From contig JAJEFB010000048.1 in NCBI GenBank assembly GCA_022820665.1, forward strand, positions 62,001 to 126,000: 64,000 nt of DNA. The letters run 5' to 3'. How positions within the stretch are numbered: the first letter of the stretch is position 1; every line of letters begins with the position of its first letter. Position numbers and translations under genes: made by a program. The notes under the pieces were generated by a model. It searched no databases and had not been told where the DNA came from. It was given only the letters and a program-made list of their open reading frames with translations. This DNA comes from Anaerolineae bacterium (GTDB lineage: Bacteria > Chloroflexota > Anaerolineae > Aggregatilineales > Phototrophicaceae). Positions 24,848 through 33,363 of the stretch are shown in pieces.

Positions 24848-25666
24848 CTAAAATTCAATCTCGGCAATCTGATCAAAATCCAGCACAAAGTCTTCTTCTT
24901 CTAGTTCGTCGTCTTCATCGAGCAAATCAAGGGGACCCGCGCCGCCGCGTTCACAGAGTGATCGGTAGGTGCAGAAGCGGCAAAGGGATTCGTCTTCCGT
25001 CAGCGTGAATTGCTCGGCTCCTTCAATCTCGGCGATTAAATTGAGCAAGTAATCTTCGTCTTTCCGCAGTTGTTCGGCCGAATAGTCGATGCTGAGGCGC
25101 TCGCCTCCCCGCGCGACGAAGCAGTAGACCATGCGGATCTTCTCGGGCGGAATCTGAGCGCCGTAAAGATGCGCGCCGGCTTTTGCCAGCACGTAGCGAT
25201 AAAGAACCGTCTGCAGGCGGCTCTCCAAATAGCTCTGCGCGGGTACCCGGCGCCAGGTCTTCCAGTCGACGATGACCGCTTCCCCGCCGGCATCCAGCGC
25301 CAGCAGATCGTATTTAGCGGTCAGGCGGCGACCGGCTAGATACGTCTGCAAGGTGATCTCGGCCTGACGCTGCTCCGGCAGTCCCGCCAAGCCCGTCCTG
25401 CGGAAGGTCTCCCACCAGGTCGCCAGTTCCGGGTCATCATGCAGCGACCGCGCCAGCGTCTCAGCCGGCAAGCCCAAAAGATGCTGTTGCACCAGTTTAT
25501 GGAAGCGGGCGCCTTGCCGCGTGCGCCGCTCGAACTGGAGCGCGGGCGCGGCTTCCACAGCCGGGTAGCGCAGCCGCTTGATATAGCGCAGCTCAAAGCG
25601 GCGGAGGCAATCGGCGGCGTCTTGCAAGCTGCCTTGCGTGAAGGCGAAGTCATCGGGCAGGTTCAT
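24848..25666 (-). CDS. PD-(D/E)XK nuclease with Fe-S cluster (AddB-nuclease/Cas4-like)
   Basis: 272 residues. The nuclease core is YDLLALDAGGEAVIVDWKTW, followed by a conserved Gln/Tyr helix (RLQTVLYRYVLAKAG), the RecB-like QxxxY element. One Cys near residue 20 (AADCLRRFELRYIK) plus three in ESLCRFCTYRSLCERG form the pattern of a 4Fe-4S cluster, as in AddB and Cas4. The C-terminus is a very acidic tail (LLDEDDELEEEDF). It overlaps the upstream UvrD-like gene by 17 nt. It probably provides the nuclease function for the two helicase-like partners; no cas1 or cas2 is nearby. Confidence 0.85.
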   Translation of the reverse strand: MNLPDDFAFTQGSLQDAADCLRRFELRYIKRLRYPAVEAAPALQFERRTRQGARFHKLVQQHLLGLPAETLARSLHDDPELATWWETFRRTGLAGLPEQRQAEITLQTYLAGRRLTAKYDLLALDAGGEAVIVDWKTWRRVPAQSYLESRLQTVLYRYVLAKAGAHLYGAQIPPEKIRMVYCFVARGGERLSIDYSAEQLRKDEDYLLNLIAEIEGAEQFTLTEDESLCRFCTYRSLCERGGAGPLDLLDEDDELEEEDFVLDFDQIAEIEF

Positions 25667-27899
25667 GGCTCTCGCGCTTTCGCATTTCTCCTTCCCAGAA
25701 GGTTCGCAGCGCCAGCAAAGGCGTGGCTTCGGTGGCGTCGCCGCGGCCGGTATTCCAGGTGATGGTCAGCGCTTTGCGGGCGCGGGTGATGCCGACGTAG
25801 AGCAGCCGCAAGCGTTCGGCAGCGTATTCGACGCGGGCGTCGAGGCTGGCGAATCCCTCGTGATAAGCCTCGCCGCTCTGCAATGCCTCGAGCTGCGCCA
25901 GAGCTTCAGCCGACAGGTTGAGATCGTCGCGGATGTACCATTTTTCGCCGATGAAGGAATCGTTAGGCTCGGCGGAGGGAAAGTCGTAGTTGTTGACCGA
26001 GATGAGGTAGACGCGATCCCATTCCAGCCCCTTGGCTTTGTGCAAGGTGGTGACGGTCACCTTGCCCTTGTGGGCATCGGGATCGAATTGCCCTTCGTCA
26101 TCGCCCAAGCCGGTGAAGCGACGGCGATTGGCGGCGATATCGCGCAGTTCCGCGGCGAAATCCGGCAGGCGCATCTGGGGATGCGTCTCCCCCAGCCGCG
26201 CCAGGTAAAGCGCCACCATATGCGCCGTGGCGATATCGCCGACATCTCTAAAGACATCGCCGGAGACGGTCAGGATCAATTGATCGACGGGCAGCTCCGC
26301 CGCGCGCAGCCAGGCGCCTACGCGCTCTCGAAACTGAGTCAGCTGGGCGTAGAGTTCAGCGTGTTCATCCGCTGACAAGCTGTCCTCGAGCCAATCACTC
26401 AAACGCGGCGCGACATATTCTTCGACCGCGCTGATCCTGCCCAAGCCCCTCGTCACGCGCTCGATAGCTGCCGCGGCTTGGGCATCGTCCTGTTCGTCGC
26501 GGCGCGTCACTTGATAGACCTTCGCCAGCTTCTTGGCGTCTTTGGGATCGGCGAGATATTCCAGGATGAACGCCAGGCTGCCCACAACAGCGCGCGTTGA
26601 CGTGGTGGTGTTGAGGTTTTCCACGTAGGGCACGCGCTTTTCGCGCAGGAATTTGACAATTTCCGAACCGCGCGTATTGCGCGCCACCAGAATAGCGGCT
26701 GTCTGATCGGGATTACTTTCCAGCCAGCGCTTGCAAGATTCGGTGACGATCGTGGCTTCTTTTGTGGCGCTATAGGCTTCCGGGTACAAGACGACCCCAG
26801 CCGGATCATCGGGCGGGTTCGGCTGGGGATCGCCCGCCGGCGTCGGCTGAATAAAAGGCTGGCTCAGCGGGATGCGTTCGCGAATCGCGCCATGGGGATG
26901 TTTTAGCGACCAGGCGATCAGTTGGTTGGCCAGCTTTTGGATGCTGCGGGTGCTGCGCCCGGAATTGGGTAATTCGCGCCCGACGACCTTGTCTGAGGCG
27001 ATGAAAGCCCGCAGATATTTGGGATCGGCGGTGGTGAAGGTCTCGAAGATGGCTTGATTGGGGTCGCCGACCCGCAGCCAATTACCCTCGTCCCCCGCCA
27101 GCAAGCACAAAATGCGCTCCTGCAGCAGGCTGCTGTCTTGGGCTTCGTCTTCGAGAATGTAACGGTATTTTCGCCGCAGCGACTCCAGGTAGGCCGGGTC
27201 GCTTTGCAATACGCGCAGCGCCAGGCAAATCAAGTCCTGAAAATCCACCGCGCCACGGTAGCGCAAGGCGCGCTCGTAATCCGCATAGATCTCAGCGCAG
27301 ATCCGCGCCAAGCCCAGCTCGCCGCCCCGGTCTGCCTGGTCTGTCTGGCGCTGCATCAATTCTTCCGGCGAGAGCAGATCATCTTTAGCCCGCCGGATAA
27401 AGTCTCGCGCGGTATCCGTGAGGGTCTGTCCCCAGCGATAGAAGCGATAATGAGCGTTGTCCCGGTACTTGGGCGCAAGCCAGTCATCGGGCGCCTCGGG
27501 CGATCGCCCCATCCAGGATTCAATGGCGGCTGCCAGGATCTCGTTGCTCTCGCGTTCGTCCACGATGAGAAAAGCCTCGTCCAGCCCGGCAAGCGTCGGC
27601 TTCTGGCGAACGATGTCATTTGCCAGCCCGTGCAGCGTGCGTACGCGGTAACCGAACCCGGGCAACAGACCTTGGGATTTGACGTATTCGTTGATCTGTC
27701 GGGCGAAGTTGGAAACTGCCGAATTGACCAGGGTAACGATCAGGATTTCTTGTCCTTCTTCCAGATCGGTCTCCGTCAGCAGCCTTGCGGCCAGGTAGGA
27801 CAGCGTGGTTGTCTTGCCGCTGCCGGGCACCGCCGCCACGCCCAGGTAGCCCTGGCGATAAGCCAGCACCTCTCGTTGTTTGGGACGGGGCTTAAACAC
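25650..27899 (-). CDS. UvrD/AddA-like SF1 helicase without nuclease domain
   Basis: 749-residue DNA helicase with intact SF1A motifs: Walker A AVPGSGKTTTLSYLAARLL, motif II YILEDEAQDSS, motif III WLRVGDPNQAIFE, motif IV LPNSGRSTRSIQKLANQL, motif V VTVTTLHKAKGLEWDRVYL and motif VI LRLLYVGITRARKAL. It is shorter than AddA (about 1,200 aa) and ends at motif VI, so the usual C-terminal nuclease domain is absent. It overlaps both neighbours (8 nt upstream, 17 nt downstream). I infer that it is the motor of a three-subunit end-processing complex. Confidence 0.92.
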   Translation of the reverse strand: MFKPRPKQREVLAYRQGYLGVAAVPGSGKTTTLSYLAARLLTETDLEEGQEILIVTLVNSAVSNFARQINEYVKSQGLLPGFGYRVRTLHGLANDIVRQKPTLAGLDEAFLIVDERESNEILAAAIESWMGRSPEAPDDWLAPKYRDNAHYRFYRWGQTLTDTARDFIRRAKDDLLSPEELMQRQTDQADRGGELGLARICAEIYADYERALRYRGAVDFQDLICLALRVLQSDPAYLESLRRKYRYILEDEAQDSSLLQERILCLLAGDEGNWLRVGDPNQAIFETFTTADPKYLRAFIASDKVVGRELPNSGRSTRSIQKLANQLIAWSLKHPHGAIRERIPLSQPFIQPTPAGDPQPNPPDDPAGVVLYPEAYSATKEATIVTESCKRWLESNPDQTAAILVARNTRGSEIVKFLREKRVPYVENLNTTTSTRAVVGSLAFILEYLADPKDAKKLAKVYQVTRRDEQDDAQAAAAIERVTRGLGRISAVEEYVAPRLSDWLEDSLSADEHAELYAQLTQFRERVGAWLRAAELPVDQLILTVSGDVFRDVGDIATAHMVALYLARLGETHPQMRLPDFAAELRDIAANRRRFTGLGDDEGQFDPDAHKGKVTVTTLHKAKGLEWDRVYLISVNNYDFPSAEPNDSFIGEKWYIRDDLNLSAEALAQLEALQSGEAYHEGFASLDARVEYAAERLRLLYVGITRARKALTITWNTGRGDATEATPLLALRTFWEGEMRKRESHEPAR

Positions 27900-30186
27900 G
27901 CGCTTTCCCGTTTATATTATCCGCGGCGCTCCGCCGCAACAAGCCATGAATCGCCTCCAGGAGCAAGCCGCGCTGTTCGTAGCCGCTCTCGCTGAGCTCG
28001 CTGTAACCCAGGTAGATTTCTTTTCGGCAGCGCCGCGTCAGCGCCAGGATAAGCCGGCCCAGCGTCTGGCGGTTCATCGCGCTCTCGTCATCATCCGTCC
28101 AGGTTCTGCCCGCGGGCCAGCCCAAGCTCAATACATGAGGATGCGTCAAGGGCTGATACAAGCGGCGCGCCCAGCCTTCGCTGCCGACATTCAACCAGAA
28201 CTGATAATCAACCGCGCGGTTGCTCAATAAAAAGGTATAGGCGGGCGCGATCAAGACGCAGTCGTCATTATCCGCGATCCAATCGCGCAGGTAGAAATCG
28301 GCAATCACGCCGCGGTCCACCATTTCCAGGTAATCTTTGCCCAAGTCCGTACCCTCTTCATAGCGGCGCATGAACTCCAGCGACCAGCGAAAGTTGCGGG
28401 CGGAATCCACCAGGTTCATGCTGACATTGCCGGCATCGCGGTTGTCGTGAAAGCCGAATCCAGCGCGCGACAAGACCTCCCCGAACAACTGGCGAAAGAA
28501 AATATCAAGCGCCTCGGTCGGCGCGCCTTCAATGTAATTGTTCAGCCAGGTCTGCAGGCGGTCGTAACGAGCGCCCAGTTCGTAGGTGATGCGATCTTGC
28601 ATCGCTCCCGATTTGACATCGGAAAAGGGCAGCATTCGACCGTCCCGGTACAGCATCTCGGTCAAGAGCTTGGCGCGGATCAGGTCCAGACCGTCGATGG
28701 CTGTCATCACAGCGAATGCGACATCAAACTCGGCCGGCCTCATATGCCAGCGCGGGTGCGCCAGGCGAGCGAAGGTCAAGAGCGCGCGGGCGGCCGGTTC
28801 ATCGCGCAGAGCCCGCGACGGTCGGTGAGAGCGCGCTCTGATATCACGAGCCCGCAAGCCTTCGACCAGGGCAAAGCGCAGCACATCGGACATGAATGGC
28901 GCCATGACCACGATCTCGCCCGGCGATACGCCCTGACCATTGACGAGTTCGTCGATGCGACCGGCGGCCCAATCCACCATCTGTGGATGATAGCGATGCG
29001 CCTCCGTTATCAGCGAGGGCTGCGGATCGTCTTCGGCGCTCCCGCCTAGAGCGGCGACCAATTGACCCGCCAGCGCTCGTCCCAGGGCGCGACCTTCATC
29101 GGACATGACTTTGCTGTCGGCGAACTGTTCCCGAGCATCACAAAAGCCTTGCAGCCTACGCGCGTTTTCGGGGTCAGCGCCCAGGAAACGGCGAAAGCCA
29201 GCATCGCTGTCGTAGATGACCAGCGCCGACTGGCACAGTCGCAGCAGGTCCGCCAGAATACGGTGCGAGGCTGGATTGTCCTCTTCCACATTGTCCGCAA
29301 TCAGATGTCGGTATCGCATCCTGACATGCTCGCGCGCCTGCGGCAAGTTCCAAACGTGATCCAGGAAAACCTCCAGTTGCAAGGAGAAATCGAGCAAATT
29401 ATTAGCCAGACAATATTCGCGGAAAGCCAGCGCGCAGGTCTGCGCATCGTCGTAGATATGTCCCTGTTCAACGCCGCCGGGCAGCGCCCTCTTGAGCCGG
29501 GGCGCGATCTGGTCGATCGGGAAGCCCACTAGCGCCGCCTTGTTCATGTTGTCGACAATTTGACTATAGAGCCTGGCCCGGTCGATTCGCACGCTGTTGA
29601 AGTAGTCCCGCTGGTTGACCAGCGGCTCGATGATCTTGATCATAAAATACTGCACCGATTCCAGGCTGAGGAAGTTCGGCAGATCGTGGGGATGGCCGAA
29701 GCCGGCCCGCTCGGCAATCAAGAACCAGAAGGCTTCCACCATCTGCAGGGAGAGGCCCCCGATGGTCTGAACGGCGACCTGCCCGCCGCTGTATCCCGAA
29801 TGCCGGCGCAGCGCCTGAAGATAGGGCTGCGCCAGCGAGCGCTGCGGCACATAGATCAGGATCGATTCCGCCGGTATACCAAGCTCCAGCAGGCGCAGCA
29901 AGCGCCCGACGCCGGCGCTGGTTTTACCACTGCCGGCGATGCCTTCCAGCCAGATTTTCGTATCCGGCGGCGCCGCGGCGATGGCGGCTTGTTCCGGCGT
30001 CAATGGGATCTGCAATTTCCCGCTCAGGATTCGTTTTCCAATTTGCCTTTGTCGGTTACGACGATTATAAAACGCCGCCAGTTCAAAGGCGATAATCTGT
30101 TCCGCAATATGCGCCAACGCGGATGCCAGGCGAGACGAAGCGCGCGCATTTCCTAAGTAGTCGCAAGTGATTTCCGGGCGATCCAT
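27892..30186 (-). CDS. Divergent UvrD-like protein with degenerate Walker B (AddB-like)
   Basis: 764 residues. Walker A is WLEGIAGSGKTSAGVGRLL near residue 85. Motif II, normally D-E-x-x-D, reads LIADNVEEDNPA, so the catalytic Glu is replaced by Asn. Motif III-like LVIYDSDAGFRRFLGAD and motif IV-like LITEAHRYHPQMVDWA remain, as does a motif VI-like RLILALTRRCRKEIYLG. This resembles AddB, which keeps nucleotide binding but not helicase action; here the AddB nuclease domain is a separate gene. It is first in the three-gene overlapping operon. Confidence 0.82.
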   Translation of the reverse strand: MDRPEITCDYLGNARASSRLASALAHIAEQIIAFELAAFYNRRNRQRQIGKRILSGKLQIPLTPEQAAIAAAPPDTKIWLEGIAGSGKTSAGVGRLLRLLELGIPAESILIYVPQRSLAQPYLQALRRHSGYSGGQVAVQTIGGLSLQMVEAFWFLIAERAGFGHPHDLPNFLSLESVQYFMIKIIEPLVNQRDYFNSVRIDRARLYSQIVDNMNKAALVGFPIDQIAPRLKRALPGGVEQGHIYDDAQTCALAFREYCLANNLLDFSLQLEVFLDHVWNLPQAREHVRMRYRHLIADNVEEDNPASHRILADLLRLCQSALVIYDSDAGFRRFLGADPENARRLQGFCDAREQFADSKVMSDEGRALGRALAGQLVAALGGSAEDDPQPSLITEAHRYHPQMVDWAAGRIDELVNGQGVSPGEIVVMAPFMSDVLRFALVEGLRARDIRARSHRPSRALRDEPAARALLTFARLAHPRWHMRPAEFDVAFAVMTAIDGLDLIRAKLLTEMLYRDGRMLPFSDVKSGAMQDRITYELGARYDRLQTWLNNYIEGAPTEALDIFFRQLFGEVLSRAGFGFHDNRDAGNVSMNLVDSARNFRWSLEFMRRYEEGTDLGKDYLEMVDRGVIADFYLRDWIADNDDCVLIAPAYTFLLSNRAVDYQFWLNVGSEGWARRLYQPLTHPHVLSLGWPAGRTWTDDDESAMNRQTLGRLILALTRRCRKEIYLGYSELSESGYEQRGLLLEAIHGLLRRSAADNINGKARV

Positions 30187-30208
30187 CGGGCATTGTTGAA
30201 ATTCTCAT

Positions 30209-30252
30209 TTTTCCCCCACCCCAGCCCCTCAGCGATAAAGAGAGAGGGGCTT
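30209..30252 (-). repeat. Short C-rich/G-rich hairpin repeat, copy R3
   Basis: CCCCCACCCC followed by an 8-bp hairpin (AGCCCCTC / GAGGGGCT). On the minus strand it has the same order as copy R4 at 62671: hairpin, then a G-run block GGGGCTGGGGTGGGGG. It lies between the divergent helicase operon and the peptide-type importer. Confidence 0.55.
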
Positions 30253-30424
30253 AAACGCTCTATACGGGTTAATAGACGCTTCTACGGGCTTTCAAGTGCT
30301 TGTTGCTCTTTTTATCAGCCGACTTCGATACCTTGTCGATTGTTTGGTTCCCAATCGAATTGCTGTTAGAATGCTCTTGCAGTACGTTCCGCCCTATCGT
30401 TATCACAATGAAGGAGATCAAGAG

Positions 30425-32161
30425 ATGAATAGACTAATTCGTATCCTATCGCTAAGTATGTTGCTATTGTTTTTTGCGGCGCTTTTCGCGCCTGCCGCGG
30501 CGCAAGATCTCGGCAGCGGCGCTCCTATTATCGAGCCGAACTTCGGCGACGACCCGACAACGTTCAACCCGATTATCGCCAACGATGGCACCTCGTATGA
30601 TGTCATCAACCGCATGTTTCCCGATTTCATCGGCGTCGATTCCGAGACGATCGCCTATATGGGCGGCGCCAAGGGCGGCTTGGTATCCAGTTGGGATATC
30701 GCCGAAGACGGCGTCACTTACACCTTCCACCTGCGCGATGACATGGTCTGGAGCGATGGTACGCCCATCACCGCGGGTGATGTCGCCTGGTTCCTCAAAG
30801 CGACGCTGAGCGGCGAAACGACATCGCCGCGCCAGCAGTTGCAGGACAGCGTCGCCAGTTACGAAGTCGTGGACGATCATACGCTGAACATCGTATTTAA
30901 CGAGGCGAACTGCACGCTCATCGACACGCTCAATCCGGTGTACCCGGTGCCGGCGCATGTCTATGAAGAAGTTTACGGCGACGATTACGCTGGCATGGAC
31001 GAGAACGACTACAACCTGAATCCGACTGTCAGCGGCGGCGAAGCCTTCGTCTTCTCCAACTTCCGCCCGGGCGAACAGACCACCTTGCTCGCCAACCCCG
31101 ATTACACCCAAGCCGAAATGGGCGCGGTCATCCCAGAAGGCTGGGTTTACAAGGTCGTCACCGACCAGGTGGTGCAGATGGAACAATTCTTCGCCGGAGA
31201 ACTGAGCTTCGTTGACAGCGTGCCACAAGCCAACCGCGATGATGTCCGCGCCCGCGGCGAAGCTGGCGAGTTCCAGACTTTCGAGACGCCGGCAGGCACG
31301 ATCCGCTTCCTGTCGCTCAACATAGCCGATCCCAACAACCCGCAGGACGGCCTCGATGAGGACGGCAATGCGATTGATCAGGGACATCACCCGATACTCG
31401 GCGATGTTCGGGTGCGGCAGGCGCTGAACTACGGCATGAACTTCGACGAAATCAACGAAGGCGCCTTTTTCGGCACGGGCGTAGCGGTGGCTTCGCACGT
31501 GCGGCCGACCGACTGGAGCTTCCCGGCGGGCCTTGAGCCTTATCCCTTTGATCCCGACGCGGCAATGGCGCTGCTGGACGAAGCCGGCTTCACCGACGCC
31601 GATGGCGATGGCCTGCGCGAATGCAACGGCTGCATGCACGCGGAAGAGGGCGCGCCGCTGGCATTAACCGTCAAGACCAACGCCGGCAATACCTCCCAGG
31701 AAGCGCTTTACACCATCATGCAGGATCAGTGGAACGAACTCGGCTTCGATATCACCGTCGAATTTGTCGAGTTTGGCACGCTGGTAAGCGAATTCACGGC
31801 GCAAACTTATGACGCCATTGGCGTATTCTGGGGTTTGGCGACGCCAGCGAATCCCAACGGCATCGCCGATATCTTCCTGCCGGGCGCCGATGTAGTTGGT
31901 TCCGGCTACAACACGCAATCCTTCAACAATCCGCGTTTGAACGAATTGATTGAAGAGGCGCGCAACCTGCCAGGCTGTGACCTGGAGACGCGCAAAGCCA
32001 TGTACGGCGAAGCATATCAGATCCTGCGCGACGAATCGCCCTGGATCTGGATCAGCACCGGCAACGTCTTGCTGGCGGCGCAGACCAACGTGGAGAACTG
32101 GGCGCCGCGGGCTGGCGGCGCGCGCTGGAATATCGACGCCTGGACGATAGAAGAGCAGTAG
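30425..32161 (+). CDS. ABC binding protein, family 5 (peptide/opine/oligosaccharide)
   Basis: 578-residue SBP_bac_5 protein. A signal peptide (ILSLSMLLLFFAALFAPAAA) with cleavage before QDLGSG has no lipobox Cys. The mature part has FGDDPTTFNPIIANDGTSYDV, GLVSSWDIAEDGVTYTFHLRDDMVWSDGTP and DPDAAMALLDEAGFTDADGDG, all family hallmarks. The track start is 43 codons too early; ATG 30425 has AAGGAGATC 8 nt upstream and opens the signal peptide. Two Dpp-type permeases follow after a strong hairpin. No ATPase genes are nearby, so ATPases from elsewhere must serve it. Confidence 0.93.
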   Translation: MNRLIRILSLSMLLLFFAALFAPAAAQDLGSGAPIIEPNFGDDPTTFNPIIANDGTSYDVINRMFPDFIGVDSETIAYMGGAKGGLVSSWDIAEDGVTYTFHLRDDMVWSDGTPITAGDVAWFLKATLSGETTSPRQQLQDSVASYEVVDDHTLNIVFNEANCTLIDTLNPVYPVPAHVYEEVYGDDYAGMDENDYNLNPTVSGGEAFVFSNFRPGEQTTLLANPDYTQAEMGAVIPEGWVYKVVTDQVVQMEQFFAGELSFVDSVPQANRDDVRARGEAGEFQTFETPAGTIRFLSLNIADPNNPQDGLDEDGNAIDQGHHPILGDVRVRQALNYGMNFDEINEGAFFGTGVAVASHVRPTDWSFPAGLEPYPFDPDAAMALLDEAGFTDADGDGLRECNGCMHAEEGAPLALTVKTNAGNTSQEALYTIMQDQWNELGFDITVEFVEFGTLVSEFTAQTYDAIGVFWGLATPANPNGIADIFLPGADVVGSGYNTQSFNNPRLNELIEEARNLPGCDLETRKAMYGEAYQILRDESPWIWISTGNVLLAAQTNVENWAPRAGGARWNIDAWTIEEQ

Positions 32162-32182
32162 TCTCGTATCGTTGACCTAGAA

Positions 32183-32212
32183 GCAGTCCTCTCCTTCTCG
32201 TGAGAGGACTGC
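32183..32212 (+). promoter_or_regulatory. Intercistronic 11-bp hairpin after the binding-protein gene
   Basis: GCAGTCCTCTC pairs perfectly with GAGAGGACTGC across an 8-nt loop (CTTCTCGT). There is no long T-run. It sits between the family-5 binding-protein stop and the first permease start, mirroring the hairpin at 12237 in the other importer. Confidence 0.72.
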
Positions 32213-32228
32213 CCATGTTTAGCAACTT

Positions 32229-33356
32229 ATGATCAAGTACATTATTCGACGTCTCTTACAATCGATCCCGATCTTCTTTGGCATCACCATATTCTCTTAT
32301 CTGCTGATTTCGCTCGCGCCCGGTAGCCCGGTCGAGATCCTGGCATTCAACAATCGGCTCAAACCGCGCGAGAGAGAAGAACTCAAATATATACTGGGCG
32401 CCAACGATCCGCTGCCTGTACAGTATTTGCGCTGGCTGCTGGGGGACGACTGGATGCGCTGGGACAGCGATGGCGATGGCTTGGCGGACGCCGCTGTCTT
32501 TTTTGTTGATCTTCACGCGCCCGAACTGAATGACAAAGGCAAACCCCTGATTGACGAAGACACTGGCGATGCGCTCTTGCGCGCTTTGCCAGCAGGCAAT
32601 CAACGCGGTATCCTGCGTGGCGATTTTGGAAATTCAATTTATTACAAACGCGCCGCGTTAGACGTCTTGGTCGAGCGACTCCCAGCCACATTGGAATTGG
32701 GCGTGACCTCGCTGCTGGTCGGTTTGATCATGGGCGTTGCCATAGGCATCATTGCGGCGATCAATCGCGGGGGATGGTTCGATCAAAGTAGCCGTATTGG
32801 CGCGGTCATCGTGAACTCTGTGCCCAATTTTGGACTCGGGCTGCTATTGATACTCGTGTTTGGCGTAACCTTGGGCATTTTGCCTTTGGCCGGTCGCTGC
32901 AAAACCACAATCGACGATTCTTGCCCGCCCCTGCCTTCAAGGCTGGAATATCTGATCTTGCCGACAATCGTGCTGGCGGCGGGCGGCGTGGCAGGTTACT
33001 CGCGTTATATGCGCGCCTCTATGCTTGACGTCGTGTCGCAGGATTATGTCCGGACCGCACGCGCCAAGGGCCTCAACGAGCGCATCATCTGGCTGCGACA
33101 TGGGATGCGCAACGCGCTCATTCCCATCGCCACTTTCCTGGGTCCGTCCATAACCTTTCTGCTGAGCGGCGCGGCTGTTACCGAGTCCGTTTTTTCCTGG
33201 CCTGGGGTCGGTCGCTTGCTCATTCAGGCGCCGCAACGTCGTGACTACACAGTTGTCATGATCGTGGTGGTCTATGGCGCAATCGCCAACATCATCGGTT
33301 ATCTGCTCTCAGATGTCCTTTACGCGTTGATTGATCCTCGTATTCGTTTCGACTGA
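32229..33356 (+). CDS. ABC permease, DppB/OppB type, with extracytoplasmic insert
   Basis: 375-residue permease with six spans. The N-terminus YIIRRLLQSIPIFFGITIFSYLL and the EAA loop DYVRTARAKGLNERIIWLRHGMRNALIPI are standard; SWPGVGRLLIQAPQRRDY is the conserved end. Between the first span and FGNSIYYKR lies an extra segment of about 55 residues containing DSDGDGLAD, a DxDxDG loop of the calcium-binding kind. This makes the protein longer than typical DppB (about 310-340). It pairs with the next gene product. Confidence 0.92.
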   Translation: MIKYIIRRLLQSIPIFFGITIFSYLLISLAPGSPVEILAFNNRLKPREREELKYILGANDPLPVQYLRWLLGDDWMRWDSDGDGLADAAVFFVDLHAPELNDKGKPLIDEDTGDALLRALPAGNQRGILRGDFGNSIYYKRAALDVLVERLPATLELGVTSLLVGLIMGVAIGIIAAINRGGWFDQSSRIGAVIVNSVPNFGLGLLLILVFGVTLGILPLAGRCKTTIDDSCPPLPSRLEYLILPTIVLAAGGVAGYSRYMRASMLDVVSQDYVRTARAKGLNERIIWLRHGMRNALIPIATFLGPSITFLLSGAAVTESVFSWPGVGRLLIQAPQRRDYTVVMIVVVYGAIANIIGYLLSDVLYALIDPRIRFD

Positions 33357-33363
33357 GCAGGCT

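Noticed and set aside
24848-25666. Cas4, hence a CRISPR locus
   Set aside because: The nuclease has a Cas4/AddB-like Fe-S pattern, but there is no cas1/cas2 and no repeat-spacer array; its genes overlap UvrD-like helicases instead.
30464-31639. 391-aa minus-strand ORF opposite the family-5 binding protein
   Set aside because: Antisense shadow caused by GC-rich codon use.
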